DNA from: Szabonella sp046295215
Lineage (GTDB): Bacteria > Pseudomonadota > Alphaproteobacteria > Rhodobacterales > Rhodobacteraceae
Assembly: GCA_046295215.1 (NCBI GenBank)
Contig: JBKBNP010000001.1
Span: forward strand, 192,562 to 256,561
Direction: 5' to 3'
Length of the DNA: 64,000 nt
Program-made: the position numbers and the translations under genes
Part shown: positions 16,947 through 24,996 of the stretch, piece by piece
Layout: each line of letters starts with the position of its first letter
Position numbering within the stretch: position 1 is the first letter of the stretch
The notes under the pieces: model-generated
Told to the model about the DNA's origin: nothing
The model's database searches: none
The model's input: only the letters and a program-made list of their open reading frames with translations

Positions 16947-18269
16947 ATGCAGACGAATTTTTCCGCCGAACAGCTTGCCGATCCGGCGATTGCGCGCGCC
17001 AACCAGATCCTGCGGTCTTGCGTGCATTGCGGGTTCTGCACTGCGACCTGCCCGACCTATCAGGTGCTGGGGGATGAGCTGGACAGCCCGCGCGGGCGGA
17101 TCTACCTCATCAAGGACATGTTGGAAAAGGGGCGGCCCGCCGATGCCCAGACGGTCAGGCATATCGACCGCTGCCTGTCCTGCCTGGCCTGCATGACCAC
17201 CTGCCCGAGCGGCGTGCATTACATGCATCTGGTTGACCATGCGCGCGAGCATATCGAGCGGACCTATCGCCGCCCGCTGATGGACCGGATCCTGCGCCGG
17301 GTTCTTGCGGCGGTGATCCCGCACCCCATGCGGTTCCGGCTCGCGTTGTTGGGGGCCAAGATCGGGCGGCCTTTCGCGCGGCTGTTGCCGGATGCGCGGC
17401 TGCGCGCGATGCTGGAAATGGCACCGAAGGTGATCCCGCCCGTCAGCCGCAATGACGACCCGCAGACTTTTCCGGCACAGGGCACGCGGCGGATGCGGGT
17501 GGCGCTGCTGACGGGTTGCGCGCAAAAGGCGCTGAACACCGATATCAATGATGCCACGATCCGGCTGTTGCGGCGGCTGGGATGCGAGGTGGTGGTGGCG
17601 AAGGGAATGGGCTGCTGCGGGGCGCTGACGCATCACATGGGGCGCACGGCGGACAGCCATGCCAGTGCGGCGGCCAATATCCGGGCCTGGATGGGGGAAA
17701 AGGCGGCGGGCGGTCTGGATGCCATTGTCATCAACACCTCGGGCTGTGGCACGACGGTCAAGGATTACGGGCATATGTTCCGCAACGATCCGCTGGCGGC
17801 AGAGGCGGCAGAGGTGTCGGGCATGGCGCTGGATGTGTCGGAACTGCTGGTGAAGCTGGGTCTGCCGGAGGGCGCGTCGAAGGGCCTGCGGGTGGCCTAT
17901 CACGCGGCCTGTTCGCTGCAGCACGGCCAGCAGGTCAAGACTGCGCCGAAGGATCTGTTGCGACGGGTGGGGTTCGATGTCGTGGAACCCGCCGACAGCC
18001 ATCTGTGCTGTGGGTCTGCGGGCACCTACAACCTGATGCAGCCCGCGATTTCAGGCGAGTTGAAGCGGCGCAAGGTGGCGACGCTGGAGGCGAAGGCCCC
18101 GGATGTGATTTCTGCCGGGAATATCGGCTGCATGATGCAGATCGGGTCGGGCACCGGCATCCCGGTGGTCCATACGGTCGAGTTGCTGGATTGGGCGACC
18201 GGCGGGCCGGAGCCGCGCGCCTTGCAGCAGGGGGGAGCGGGCCTTAAAACCGCCGCAAAGCGGGGCTAG
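16947..18269 (+). CDS. glcF: Glycolate oxidase iron-sulfur subunit GlcF
   Basis: Electron-transfer subunit of glycolate dehydrogenase, 440 residues. Two 4Fe-4S motifs are intact: Cys25, 28, 31, 35 and Cys76, 79, 82, 86 (CxxCxxCxxxCP). Two CCG domains follow (GMGCCGALTHH near residue 212, LCCGSAGTYNL near 353), the heterodisulfide-reductase-like cysteine motifs of the family. ATG 16947 begins 3 bases after glcE. Glyoxylate made here could be handled by the 2-hydroxyacid dehydrogenases at 28251 and 35769. Confidence 0.95.
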   Translation: MQTNFSAEQLADPAIARANQILRSCVHCGFCTATCPTYQVLGDELDSPRGRIYLIKDMLEKGRPADAQTVRHIDRCLSCLACMTTCPSGVHYMHLVDHAREHIERTYRRPLMDRILRRVLAAVIPHPMRFRLALLGAKIGRPFARLLPDARLRAMLEMAPKVIPPVSRNDDPQTFPAQGTRRMRVALLTGCAQKALNTDINDATIRLLRRLGCEVVVAKGMGCCGALTHHMGRTADSHASAAANIRAWMGEKAAGGLDAIVINTSGCGTTVKDYGHMFRNDPLAAEAAEVSGMALDVSELLVKLGLPEGASKGLRVAYHAACSLQHGQQVKTAPKDLLRRVGFDVVEPADSHLCCGSAGTYNLMQPAISGELKRRKVATLEAKAPDVISAGNIGCMMQIGSGTGIPVVHTVELLDWATGGPEPRALQQGGAGLKTAAKRG

Positions 18270-18293
18270 TCCAGCGCCACGTCCGGAGGGTCC

Positions 18294-19112
18294 ATGTCTG
18301 CCAGATTGCTTGCCTTTTCTCTTGTCATGGCACTCGTTGCAACGGGGATTGCCCCGGTGGCGCTTGCGCAGGAAACCACCTTGCGGCGGCTGGAAACCGG
18401 GGATGACAGCCGGGGCTGGAACGCGGTCGGGCGGCTGAACCTCGGGCAGCGGAGTTTCTGCACCGGCGCGCTGATTGGCCCGAAACTGGTGCTGACGGCG
18501 GCGCATTGCCTGTTCGACAAGACCACCGGCAACCGTATTCCCACCGCCGAGATCGAGTTTCTGGCCGGTTGGCGCAATGGCCGGGCGGCAGCCTATCGCG
18601 GGGCGAAGCTGGCGGTGGCGCATCCAGACTATGTCTATGGCGGCGAACGCATGGCGCGTGTCGCGCATGATCTCGCGCTGATCGAACTCGACCAGCCGAT
18701 CCGCATGGCCTCGATCCTGCCCTTCGGCACCGGGCTCCACCCCGAAAAGGGCGAGAGCGTGGGTGTCGTCTCCTATGCCCATGACCGCGCCGAGGCGCCT
18801 TCGGTGCAGGAGGTCTGCGAAGTGCTGGAACGCCAGCCGGATGTGCTGATGCTGTCGTGCAATGTCGATTTCGGATCCTCCGGCGCGCCGATCTTCGCGA
18901 TGCGCGACGGGGTGGTGCGGGTGGTGTCGGTGGTGTCCTCCAAGGCCGAATACGAAGGACGCAGCGTGGCGCTTGGCACCTCGCTGCAAGGCCCGCTGGA
19001 AGAGTTGCGCGCCACGTTGGAGGCGCAGGGCAGGCCATTCCAGTCGGCCCGCCCCGGCAAGCGTGAACCGGAAAGCGGCGCAGGCAGCACGGCGAAATTC
19101 ATCAAACCCTGA
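18294..19112 (+). CDS. Secreted trypsin-like serine protease, copy 1
   Basis: S1-family serine protease, 272 residues with a Sec signal peptide (about 1-25, ending VALA). The triad is visible: His71 in TAAHC, Asp126 in HDLAL and Ser196 in GSSGAP. A flanking Cys pair fits the usual disulfide around His. The C-terminus is a short polar tail. The neighbour at 19121 has the same layout, so the two arose by tandem duplication. Substrate and role are unknown; periplasmic or extracellular location is inferred. Confidence 0.9.
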   Translation: MSARLLAFSLVMALVATGIAPVALAQETTLRRLETGDDSRGWNAVGRLNLGQRSFCTGALIGPKLVLTAAHCLFDKTTGNRIPTAEIEFLAGWRNGRAAAYRGAKLAVAHPDYVYGGERMARVAHDLALIELDQPIRMASILPFGTGLHPEKGESVGVVSYAHDRAEAPSVQEVCEVLERQPDVLMLSCNVDFGSSGAPIFAMRDGVVRVVSVVSSKAEYEGRSVALGTSLQGPLEELRATLEAQGRPFQSARPGKREPESGAGSTAKFIKP

Positions 19113-19120
19113 GGTGACGG

Positions 19121-20032
19121 ATGCGGACAGGTCTGTGGCGTGGCGCGACGATGGCGGCTCCAGCCGTCTGGACCCTCGCCGTCTGGACCTTCGCTGTCTG
19201 GATCTTTGCCGTCTGGGGCCTCGCGGCGGGGCCGGTTCTGGCGCAGGGCGCGCGCAGCACCGGGCTCGACCTTCTGGAGCGGCGCGAAAAGATCCTCGGC
19301 TGGGAGGCGGTCGGCAAGCTGGACATCGAGGGCGGCGGGTTCTGCACCGCAACTCTTATCGAGACGACCCTCGTGCTGACGGCGGCGCATTGCGTTTTCG
19401 AGGCTGACGGGCAGGCAGTCGCGCCCTCTCGGGTGACATTCCGCGCCGGGCAGAGCGGCGATCACGCGATTGCAACGGGCCGGGCCGCGCGCATTGCCGC
19501 CCATCCGGGCTATGACCCGCGCGGGCAGATGTCGGCGCAGAATGTGCGGCATGATCTGGCGCTTGTGGAACTGGCAACACCGATCCCGGCGGCGGTGGCA
19601 GCGCCCTTTCCGGTGCAGGCGCCGGGTCGGCTGCGGACGGTTTCGGTGGTGTCCTATGCGCAGGACAGGTCCGCGGCCCTGTCCTGGCAGCGGGAATGCA
19701 GCGTCACAGGGCAGGGACAGGGGCTGATGCAATTCGATTGCGATGTGCATTTCGGGTCGTCCGGCGCGCCGGTCTTTGACCGGTCGGGCGCACGGGCACG
19801 GATCGTGTCGGTGATCTCGGCGGGCAATCGCGAGGGCGGGCGGTCGGTCTCCTACGGGATGGAACTGCCGGACCTGGTCACGGCGATGAAGGCCCAGTTG
19901 CGCAGCGGGCGCGATGTGATCTCGGACGCGCCCCGGGGCGCACCCCCGGCCACGATCCGGCGCATCGGGGTGGGAACGCCGGGCAAGACCACGGCGGGGC
20001 AAAGCAGCGGCGCGAAATTCCTGCGCCCCTGA
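19121..20032 (+). CDS. Secreted trypsin-like serine protease, copy 2
   Basis: S1-family protease of 303 residues, paralogue of the gene 8 bases upstream. The triad is His90 (TAAHC), Asp145 (HDLAL) and Ser214 (GSSGAP). The signal-peptide core is unusual: four in-frame copies of a 15-base unit (19163-19222) encode a five-residue AVW repeat at residues 15-34, ending in VLAQ. Both copies share the C-terminal ending AKF-(I/L)-(K/R)P. Cleavage of such a Trp-rich signal, or use as a membrane anchor, cannot be decided by eye. Confidence 0.88.
   Translation: MRTGLWRGATMAAPAVWTLAVWTFAVWIFAVWGLAAGPVLAQGARSTGLDLLERREKILGWEAVGKLDIEGGGFCTATLIETTLVLTAAHCVFEADGQAVAPSRVTFRAGQSGDHAIATGRAARIAAHPGYDPRGQMSAQNVRHDLALVELATPIPAAVAAPFPVQAPGRLRTVSVVSYAQDRSAALSWQRECSVTGQGQGLMQFDCDVHFGSSGAPVFDRSGARARIVSVISAGNREGGRSVSYGMELPDLVTAMKAQLRSGRDVISDAPRGAPPATIRRIGVGTPGKTTAGQSSGAKFLRP
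19163..19222 (+). repeat. Four tandem 15-base repeats inside a signal peptide
   Basis: Four consecutive 15-base units starting GC(C/T)GTCTGG encode Ala-Val-Trp-(Thr/Ile/Gly)-(Leu/Phe). The unit keeps the frame, so copy-number change would lengthen or shorten the hydrophobic core without a frameshift. Units 1 and 2 differ by one base; units 3 and 4 are more diverged. Confidence 0.85.
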
Positions 20033-20084
20033 TTTGTCCTTTCCGGGGGCGCGTGCCTCTGATGCGCCAGATCGTTTCCGCCCT

Positions 20085-20113
20085 CTTGAAACGGCGCGAA
20101 TCCTTCCCCAGAT
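20085..20113 (+). promoter_or_regulatory. Heat-shock (sigma32-type) promoter for hsp20
   Basis: CTTGAAA (20085-20091) and CCCCAGAT (20106-20113), 14 bases apart, match the E. coli sigma32 consensus at 7/7 and 7/8. Transcription would start near 20120, giving an untranslated leader of about 85 bases that contains the thermometer hairpins. Confidence 0.75.
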
Positions 20114-20120
20114 TCCCGAT

Positions 20121-20204
20121 GCAGGGCGCCGGACGAGGGCCCTGCCTTCCCGGCCTGTCCGCCCGTCGGAGGGCCACCAGACGCATCGCTTTACGGAGGA
20201 TGAC
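20121..20204 (+). ncRNA. ROSE-like RNA thermometer in the hsp20 leader
   Basis: The 5-prime part holds a perfect 7-bp stem, GCAGGGC (20121-20127) with GCCCTGC (20139-20145). The 3-prime hairpin pairs CATCGCT (20184-20190) with AGGATG (20197-20202): C-G, A-U, U-A, C-G, a single unpaired G (20188), C-G and U-A, closing a UUACGG loop. This hides the GGAGGA ribosome-binding site and reproduces the ROSE signature U(U/C)GCU with bulged G opposite AGGA. ROSE elements are known upstream of small heat-shock genes in alphaproteobacteria. Temperature response is inferred. Confidence 0.72.
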
Positions 20205-20693
20205 ATGCGCAATTTCGACTTCGCACCGCTCTACCGGGCCACCGTCGGTTTTGACCGGATCGCCGATCTGATGGACCGGGTGCTGACCACCGATGTGGCC
20301 CAGCCCACCTACCCGCCCTACAATATCGAAAAGACCGACGATCATTCCTATCGCATCTCGGTCGCCGTGGCGGGATTTGCGCCGGATGAACTGACCGTCG
20401 AGGTCAAGGAGGCCACGCTCTTCGTCGCCGCCCGCAAGGCCGAGGAGGCCGAGACGCGGCACTACCTGCATCGCGGCATTGCCACCCGCGCCTTCGAGCG
20501 CCGCTTCGCGCTGGCCGACCATGTCCGCGTGACCGGGGCGAGCCATGAGAACGGCATGCTCCATATCGACCTCATGCGCGAGACGCCCGAGGCGCTGAAA
20601 CCCCGCCGGATCGAGATTGCGCGCGAGCAGGCCCCGGGCCGCAACCCCGCGCTGACCCGGCCCACCGCCGAGGCGGAAACCGTCGAGGCCTGA
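20205..20693 (+). CDS. Small heat-shock protein, Hsp20/IbpA family
   Basis: ATP-independent holdase chaperone of 162 residues that keeps unfolding proteins soluble. The alpha-crystallin domain spans about residues 35-130 (PPYNIEKTDDHSYRI, AVAGFAPDEL), with the GIATRAFERRFALADHV strand typical of IbpA. The I-x-I-like C-terminal segment and a polar tail follow. ATG 20205 is fixed by GGAGGA four bases upstream. A sigma32-like promoter, a ROSE-like leader and a strong terminator make it a single-gene heat-shock unit. Confidence 0.95.
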   Translation: MRNFDFAPLYRATVGFDRIADLMDRVLTTDVAQPTYPPYNIEKTDDHSYRISVAVAGFAPDELTVEVKEATLFVAARKAEEAETRHYLHRGIATRAFERRFALADHVRVTGASHENGMLHIDLMRETPEALKPRRIEIAREQAPGRNPALTRPTAEAETVEA

Positions 20694-20716
20694 CAGGGCC
20701 TTTGAAAGCCCAGCGG

Positions 20717-20744
20717 AACGCGCGCCCGCAACGGCGCGCGTTTT
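20717..20744 (+). terminator. Rho-independent terminator of hsp20
   Basis: AACGCGCGCC (20717-20726) and GGCGCGCGTT (20733-20742) form a perfect 10-bp stem with a 6-base loop, running into TTTT. Confidence 0.85.
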
Positions 20745-20849
20745 ACGCATCATGCCGCCCCGCACAATCCCTGCACCGGATCGCCGATTTCAAAGTTGGC
20801 GCAGACCTGCTAGCTTCATCTCATTGCATGGATGGATTGCGAAAGGCGG

Positions 20850-21461
20850 ATGGGCTTGAAAATCCTGGTCGCGGATGATCATGACCTCGTGCGCGAAACC
20901 ATCGCGGCTTTCCTGCTTGCCGAAGGCATCGAGGCAGTGGAAACCGCCGCCACATTGCCCGAGGCAATCGATCAGATGGAGTCCGCGCGCTTCGATCTGG
21001 CGCTTCTCGATCTCGACATGCCGTCGATGCAGGGATTTTCCGGGCTGGCCAAGGCGATTGCGGGCGCGCGGGGCGCGCATGTCGCCTTGATGTCCGCCAG
21101 CACCTCGCGCGAACTCGCCGAGGCGGCACTGGAGGCGGGGGCGGTGGGCTTCGTGCCCAAGAAGATGGCCTCGCGCGCCATGGTGGCTGCGGTGCGGCTG
21201 ATGGCGAAGGGCGAGAGTTTCGCGCCCATCGGGCTCCTGCGGTCCGACATTGTGCCGGGGGCGCCGCTGGCGATGTTGACGCGGCGCGAGATGTCGGTGC
21301 TGCGCGGGATCTGCGAAGGCAAGTCGAACAAGGAGATTGCCCGCGACCTGACCTTGCAGGAGGTCACGGTGAAGCTGCATGTCAAGACGCTGAGCCGCAA
21401 GCTGGGGGCACGGAACCGCACCCATGCCGCGATGATCGCCCGCAACGGCGGGCTGACCTGA
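20850..21461 (+). CDS. LuxR/FixJ-type response regulator (orphan)
   Basis: Two-domain response regulator of about 203 residues. The receiver domain has the acidic pair in VADDHD, the phospho-acceptor Asp in LALLDLDMP and the conserved Lys in VPKKM. The C-terminal GerE-type helix-turn-helix reads TRREMSVLRGICEGKSNKEIA (shown in part). No kinase gene is adjacent. ATG 20850 has AAAGG just upstream; ATG 20832 (6 residues longer) is the alternative and lacks a ribosome-binding site. It converges on the aminotransferase gene with a 6-base gap. Confidence 0.9.
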   Translation: MGLKILVADDHDLVRETIAAFLLAEGIEAVETAATLPEAIDQMESARFDLALLDLDMPSMQGFSGLAKAIAGARGAHVALMSASTSRELAEAALEAGAVGFVPKKMASRAMVAAVRLMAKGESFAPIGLLRSDIVPGAPLAMLTRREMSVLRGICEGKSNKEIARDLTLQEVTVKLHVKTLSRKLGARNRTHAAMIARNGGLT

Positions 21462-21467
21462 GCGTTG

Positions 21468-22646
21468 TCAGCCCTGCCAGCCCGCCGCAAAGCCCGCGAT
21501 CCGGTCGCAGGCGGTGGCGATCACCTCGTCGGGCTGGGTGAGGCTGATCCGCAGCCAGCTTATCAGCGTCTCGCCAAACGAGGCGCCGGGCATCACCGCA
21601 ACCCCCGTCGCCTCCAGCAGCGCCATGGCGAAGGCTTCGCCATCAGATGTGACCGCGCCCACATCGACCAGCGCGAACATTCCCGCCTGCGGCCGATGCA
21701 CCCGCAACCCCGCCACCCCGTCCAACCGCGCCGCGATCATCCCGGCCCTTGCGGCAAAGCGCGCCCGCATCCCCGCCGCCACGGCCGAGGGCTGCATCAC
21801 TGCCTGTGCCGTCATGTCCGCGATGAAGGGCTGGTTGCCGAACAGCATCGTTTCCGACAGCGGCAGCAGCGCCGCCGTCAGCTCCGCCGGGGCCACGCAC
21901 CACCCCGACCGGAACCCGGGCGCCGCATGGGATTTGGAGATGGAGGAGGCAACGACCACCCGGTCCGCAAGCTCCGGCAGGTCCAGCGGCGAGATGAAGG
22001 CCACGTCGTCAAAGACCAGATCCTCGTAAACCTCGTCGCAGAGAATCCAGAGGTCATGCGCCCGCGCCAGATCCCCGATGGCGGCAATATCGCCGCGGGT
22101 CAGCACCGCCCCGGTGGGGTTGTGCGGGCTGTTGAGGAAAATCACCCGCGAGGCGGGCGTGATCCGGGCCGCGACATCCTCAGCGGCCATGCGGAACCCG
22201 TTTTCAGGGCGCAGCGGCACCGGAACCATGCGCGCGCCCGAGGCAGCGATGACCCCTTCATAGGTCGCATACATCGGATCACCCACCAGAACCTCGTCCC
22301 CCGGCCCGGTCAGCCCGGCCAGCACGGCATAGAGCGTGGTCTGCGTGCCGGGAAAGCACAGGATCTGATCGGCCCCGATCTGCCGCCCGCGGCGCGCGCT
22401 GTAGCGGGCGGCCAGCGCACGCAGGAGGCCCGCCTCCCCCCGCCCGTTGCTGTAGCCGGTCCGCCCGTCCCTGAGGGCGCGGATCGCGGTTTCCACAAGC
22501 TCGGGCGGGGTGGGCATATCCGGCTCCCCGATGGTCAGTTCGATCACCGCCCGGCCCTCGGCGCGCAATTGCCGGGCGCGGAAATGGACCTTCCATTTCG
22601 CGCCCCCCAGCCCGGCCAGACGGTCCAGTATTGCCGCATGTCTCAT
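21468..22646 (-). CDS. Class I/II pyridoxal-phosphate aminotransferase
   Basis: PLP-dependent aminotransferase of 392 residues, fold type I. Visible motifs are ELTIGEPDMPTP, the NSPHNPTG segment, DEVYEDL and the Schiff-base Lys in SSISKSHA followed by the phosphate-binding Arg in GFRSGW. The substrate is likely an aromatic or aspartate-type amino acid but cannot be fixed. Its ATG at 22646 overlaps the TetR stop (ATGA). The divergent neighbour operon imports polar amino acids, so uptake and transamination of one substrate under TetR control is a reasonable inference. Confidence 0.92.
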   Translation of the reverse strand: MRHAAILDRLAGLGGAKWKVHFRARQLRAEGRAVIELTIGEPDMPTPPELVETAIRALRDGRTGYSNGRGEAGLLRALAARYSARRGRQIGADQILCFPGTQTTLYAVLAGLTGPGDEVLVGDPMYATYEGVIAASGARMVPVPLRPENGFRMAAEDVAARITPASRVIFLNSPHNPTGAVLTRGDIAAIGDLARAHDLWILCDEVYEDLVFDDVAFISPLDLPELADRVVVASSISKSHAAPGFRSGWCVAPAELTAALLPLSETMLFGNQPFIADMTAQAVMQPSAVAAGMRARFAARAGMIAARLDGVAGLRVHRPQAGMFALVDVGAVTSDGEAFAMALLEATGVAVMPGASFGETLISWLRISLTQPDEVIATACDRIAGFAAGWQG

Positions 22647-23314
22647 CCACTGTCCTTTCCCGCGCCGGGAACGCAAATCGCTTCGCCGCGCAATTCCGCC
22701 GCCAGATCCAGCCCGAGGATCGCCCCGACCGCCGCCACCCCGATGGTTTCGAGTTCGCCTTCGGCAAAAGCCTCGGGCAGGGCCGACCCTTCCAGCCACA
22801 GCCCGTCGATCACCGCGTTGCAGGCAATCGCATCGGCGCGCAGCCGGGCTGCGTCCACCGACCGGGGCAGGGCGGCGATCAACCCTTCGAGCAGGTCGCG
22901 GTATTCAAGATAGGTCGCGCGGTGGACCGCCTTGATCCGCGCATCCTGCCGCACCAGTTGCAGGAACCCGGCCCAGAGCCCCATCGCCTCGGGGTCGACC
23001 ACAGGCGGGCGCAGCGAGGCCGCGACAAAGCAGGCCAGCCGCGCCTCCGGCCCTCCCACAACGGCCGCAATCGCCGCGTGGTTGGCCTCGGTCATCTGCC
23101 CCATGACGCGGGCATAGGCGGCCAGCATCAGGTCTTCCTTGCTGTCGAAATAATGCCGGATCAGGCCCGGCGTAACACCTGCCCGGTCGGCAATCGCGCG
23201 CACGGTCGCGGCCTCGGGCCCTTTTTCGGACATCAGCGCAAGGGCCGCCCCTATCAGCGCCTCGCGCCGGGCTTCCTCTCCCTGCCGGATGAACTTGCGA
23301 CGATCTGCGGCCAT
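22643..23314 (-). CDS. TetR-family regulator (BetI-like)
   Basis: Transcriptional regulator of 223 residues. The N-terminal helix-turn-helix is in EKGPEAATVRAIADRAGVTP with the following HYFDSKEDL, the TetR hallmark; the C-terminal half resembles BetI-type ligand domains. It is first in a two-gene unit with the aminotransferase and divergent from the amino acid ABC transporter. A 16-base dyad between the two starts is its likely operator. The ligand is unknown; betaine genes are not present here, so BetI function should not be assumed. Confidence 0.92.
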   Translation of the reverse strand: MAADRRKFIRQGEEARREALIGAALALMSEKGPEAATVRAIADRAGVTPGLIRHYFDSKEDLMLAAYARVMGQMTEANHAAIAAVVGGPEARLACFVAASLRPPVVDPEAMGLWAGFLQLVRQDARIKAVHRATYLEYRDLLEGLIAALPRSVDAARLRADAIACNAVIDGLWLEGSALPEAFAEGELETIGVAAVGAILGLDLAAELRGEAICVPGAGKDSG

Positions 23315-23332
23315 GGCCTTGCCGACCCATTA

Positions 23333-23348
23333 TTATACGCTTGCATAA
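23333..23348. promoter_or_regulatory. Candidate TetR operator between divergent units
   Basis: TTATACGCTTGCATAA is a dyad (TTATxC and GxATAA arms match) in the A+T-rich middle of the 82-base gap between the TetR gene and the ABC transporter operon. TATTAT (23331-23336) and CATAAAT nearby could be -10 boxes of the two facing promoters. Confidence 0.5.
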
Positions 23349-23396
23349 ATACTATTCCGCGGGCTTACTGGAAATGTCAAAGCCTTGCGGAGAGAA

Positions 23397-24173
23397 ATGT
23401 CGCAAATTCCGACAGAGACAAGACCGGAAGCCATCAGGATCGAGGATCTGCACAAGTCCTTCGGCACGCTTTCCGTGCTGAAAGGCGTCTCGCTGGTGGC
23501 GCGCGAAGGCGATGTCGTCGCCATCATCGGCGGCTCCGGTTCGGGCAAGTCCACGATGCTGCGCTGCATCAATTTTCTGGAAACGCCGACCTCGGGCCGC
23601 ATCGTGATCGGCGGCGAGGATGTGGCCATGCGCGCCGACGGCACCCCCGCTAGCCGCCGCCAGATCGAAGCTCTGCGCCGCAAGCTGGGCATGGTGTTCC
23701 AGAGCTTCAACCTCTGGACCCACAAGACGGTGCTGGAAAACCTGATCGAAGTGCCGGTGCATGTTCTGGGCGTGCCCAAGGCCGAGGCCGTGGTGCGGGC
23801 CGAAAAACTGCTGGCGCGCGTGGGTCTTGCCGAAAAATCCGGGGTCTATCCCGCCTTCATGTCGGGGGGCCAGCAGCAGCGCGCGGCCATCGCGCGGGCG
23901 CTGGCGATGGAACCGCGCGCGATGCTGTTCGACGAGCCGACCTCGGCGCTCGACCCCGAACTGGTGGGCGAGGTGCTGGGCGTCATCCGCGATCTGGCCG
24001 CCGAGGGGCGCACCATGATCCTCGTGACCCATGAGATGAAATTCGCCCGCGAAGTGGCCAGCCATGTGATCTATCTCCACAATGGACGGATCGAGGAAGA
24101 AGGCCCGCCCGACAGGCTGTTCGGCGACCCCCAATCCGAACGCCTGCAGCAGTTCCTGAAATCCGTTGCATGA
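23397..24173 (+). CDS. Polar amino acid ABC transporter ATP-binding protein
   Basis: ATPase of a HisP/GlnQ-type importer, 258 residues. Walker A GGSGSGKST, Q-loop VFQSFNLW, signature SGGQQQR, Walker B AMLFDEPTSALDPE and the THEM switch are all present. ATG 23397 is chosen with GGAG four bases upstream; a TTG at 23385 would add four residues. The canonical LSGGQ reads MSGGQ. It leads a four-gene operon of ATPase, binding protein and two permeases. Confidence 0.94.
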   Translation: MSQIPTETRPEAIRIEDLHKSFGTLSVLKGVSLVAREGDVVAIIGGSGSGKSTMLRCINFLETPTSGRIVIGGEDVAMRADGTPASRRQIEALRRKLGMVFQSFNLWTHKTVLENLIEVPVHVLGVPKAEAVVRAEKLLARVGLAEKSGVYPAFMSGGQQQRAAIARALAMEPRAMLFDEPTSALDPELVGEVLGVIRDLAAEGRTMILVTHEMKFAREVASHVIYLHNGRIEEEGPPDRLFGDPQSERLQQFLKSVA

Positions 24174-24228
24174 TTTTCACAAGAATGCCGGGAAAAACCT
24201 GGCGAAACTCCAACAGAAAGGTTGAAAA

Positions 24229-24993
24229 ATGAAAAAGATCCTTCTCACCACGCTGGCGACACTGGCCCTTGGCACGGTGGCCATGGCCGACCCGGTCAAG
24301 GTCGGCATCGCGGCGGAACCCTACCCACCCTTCGCCTCCCCCGATGCGGGCGGCAATTGGGTCGGCTGGGAAGTGGACATGATCGGCGCGGTCTGCGCCG
24401 CGGCCGAACTGGACTGCGTCATCACCCCCGTCGCCTGGGACGGTATCATCCCCTCGCTGACCTCGGGGCAGATCGATGCGATCATGGCTTCGATGTCGAT
24501 CACCGAGGAGCGGATGAAAACCATTGATTTCTCGGAAAAATATTACAACACGCCGACCGTGATCGTGGCCGCCAAGGGATCCGGCGTGACGCCGACGCCC
24601 GAAGGGCTGGCGGGCAAGATCCTCGGTGTGCAGGTCTCCACCGTCCATCAGGACTATGCGCAGACGCATTTCGGCGGGGCCGAAATCAAGCTCTACCAGA
24701 CCCAGGACGAGGCCAATCAGGATCTTGTGGCGGGCCGCATCGACGCGACCCAGGCCGACAGCATCGCGCTGGACGAATTCCTCGCCTCTGCCGAAGGCAC
24801 CGCCTGCTGTGAAAGCGTGGGGGCTGTCGCGGATGATCCGGCGATTCTCGGACTTGGTGTCGGCGTGGGCCTGCGCAAGGGCGAGGACGATCTGAAGGCG
24901 AAGTTCAACGCCGGTATCGCGAAAATCCTTGCCGACGGCACCTATGAAAAGGTCTCCGCCCCCTATTTCGACAGCTCGATCTACGGCGGCTGA
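24229..24993 (+). CDS. Polar amino acid ABC transporter substrate-binding protein
   Basis: Periplasmic binding protein of family 3, 254 residues with a signal peptide (about 1-20, ending AMA). The family start KVGIAAEPYPPF and the hinge segment TSGQIDAIMASMSITEER fit HisJ/ArgT-type proteins for basic or polar amino acids. A Cys pair at about residues 56 and 62 and another Cys-Cys near 192-193 suggest disulfides. Ligand specificity is not resolved. Confidence 0.94.
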   Translation: MKKILLTTLATLALGTVAMADPVKVGIAAEPYPPFASPDAGGNWVGWEVDMIGAVCAAAELDCVITPVAWDGIIPSLTSGQIDAIMASMSITEERMKTIDFSEKYYNTPTVIVAAKGSGVTPTPEGLAGKILGVQVSTVHQDYAQTHFGGAEIKLYQTQDEANQDLVAGRIDATQADSIALDEFLASAEGTACCESVGAVADDPAILGLGVGVGLRKGEDDLKAKFNAGIAKILADGTYEKVSAPYFDSSIYGG

Positions 24994-24996
24994 CGC

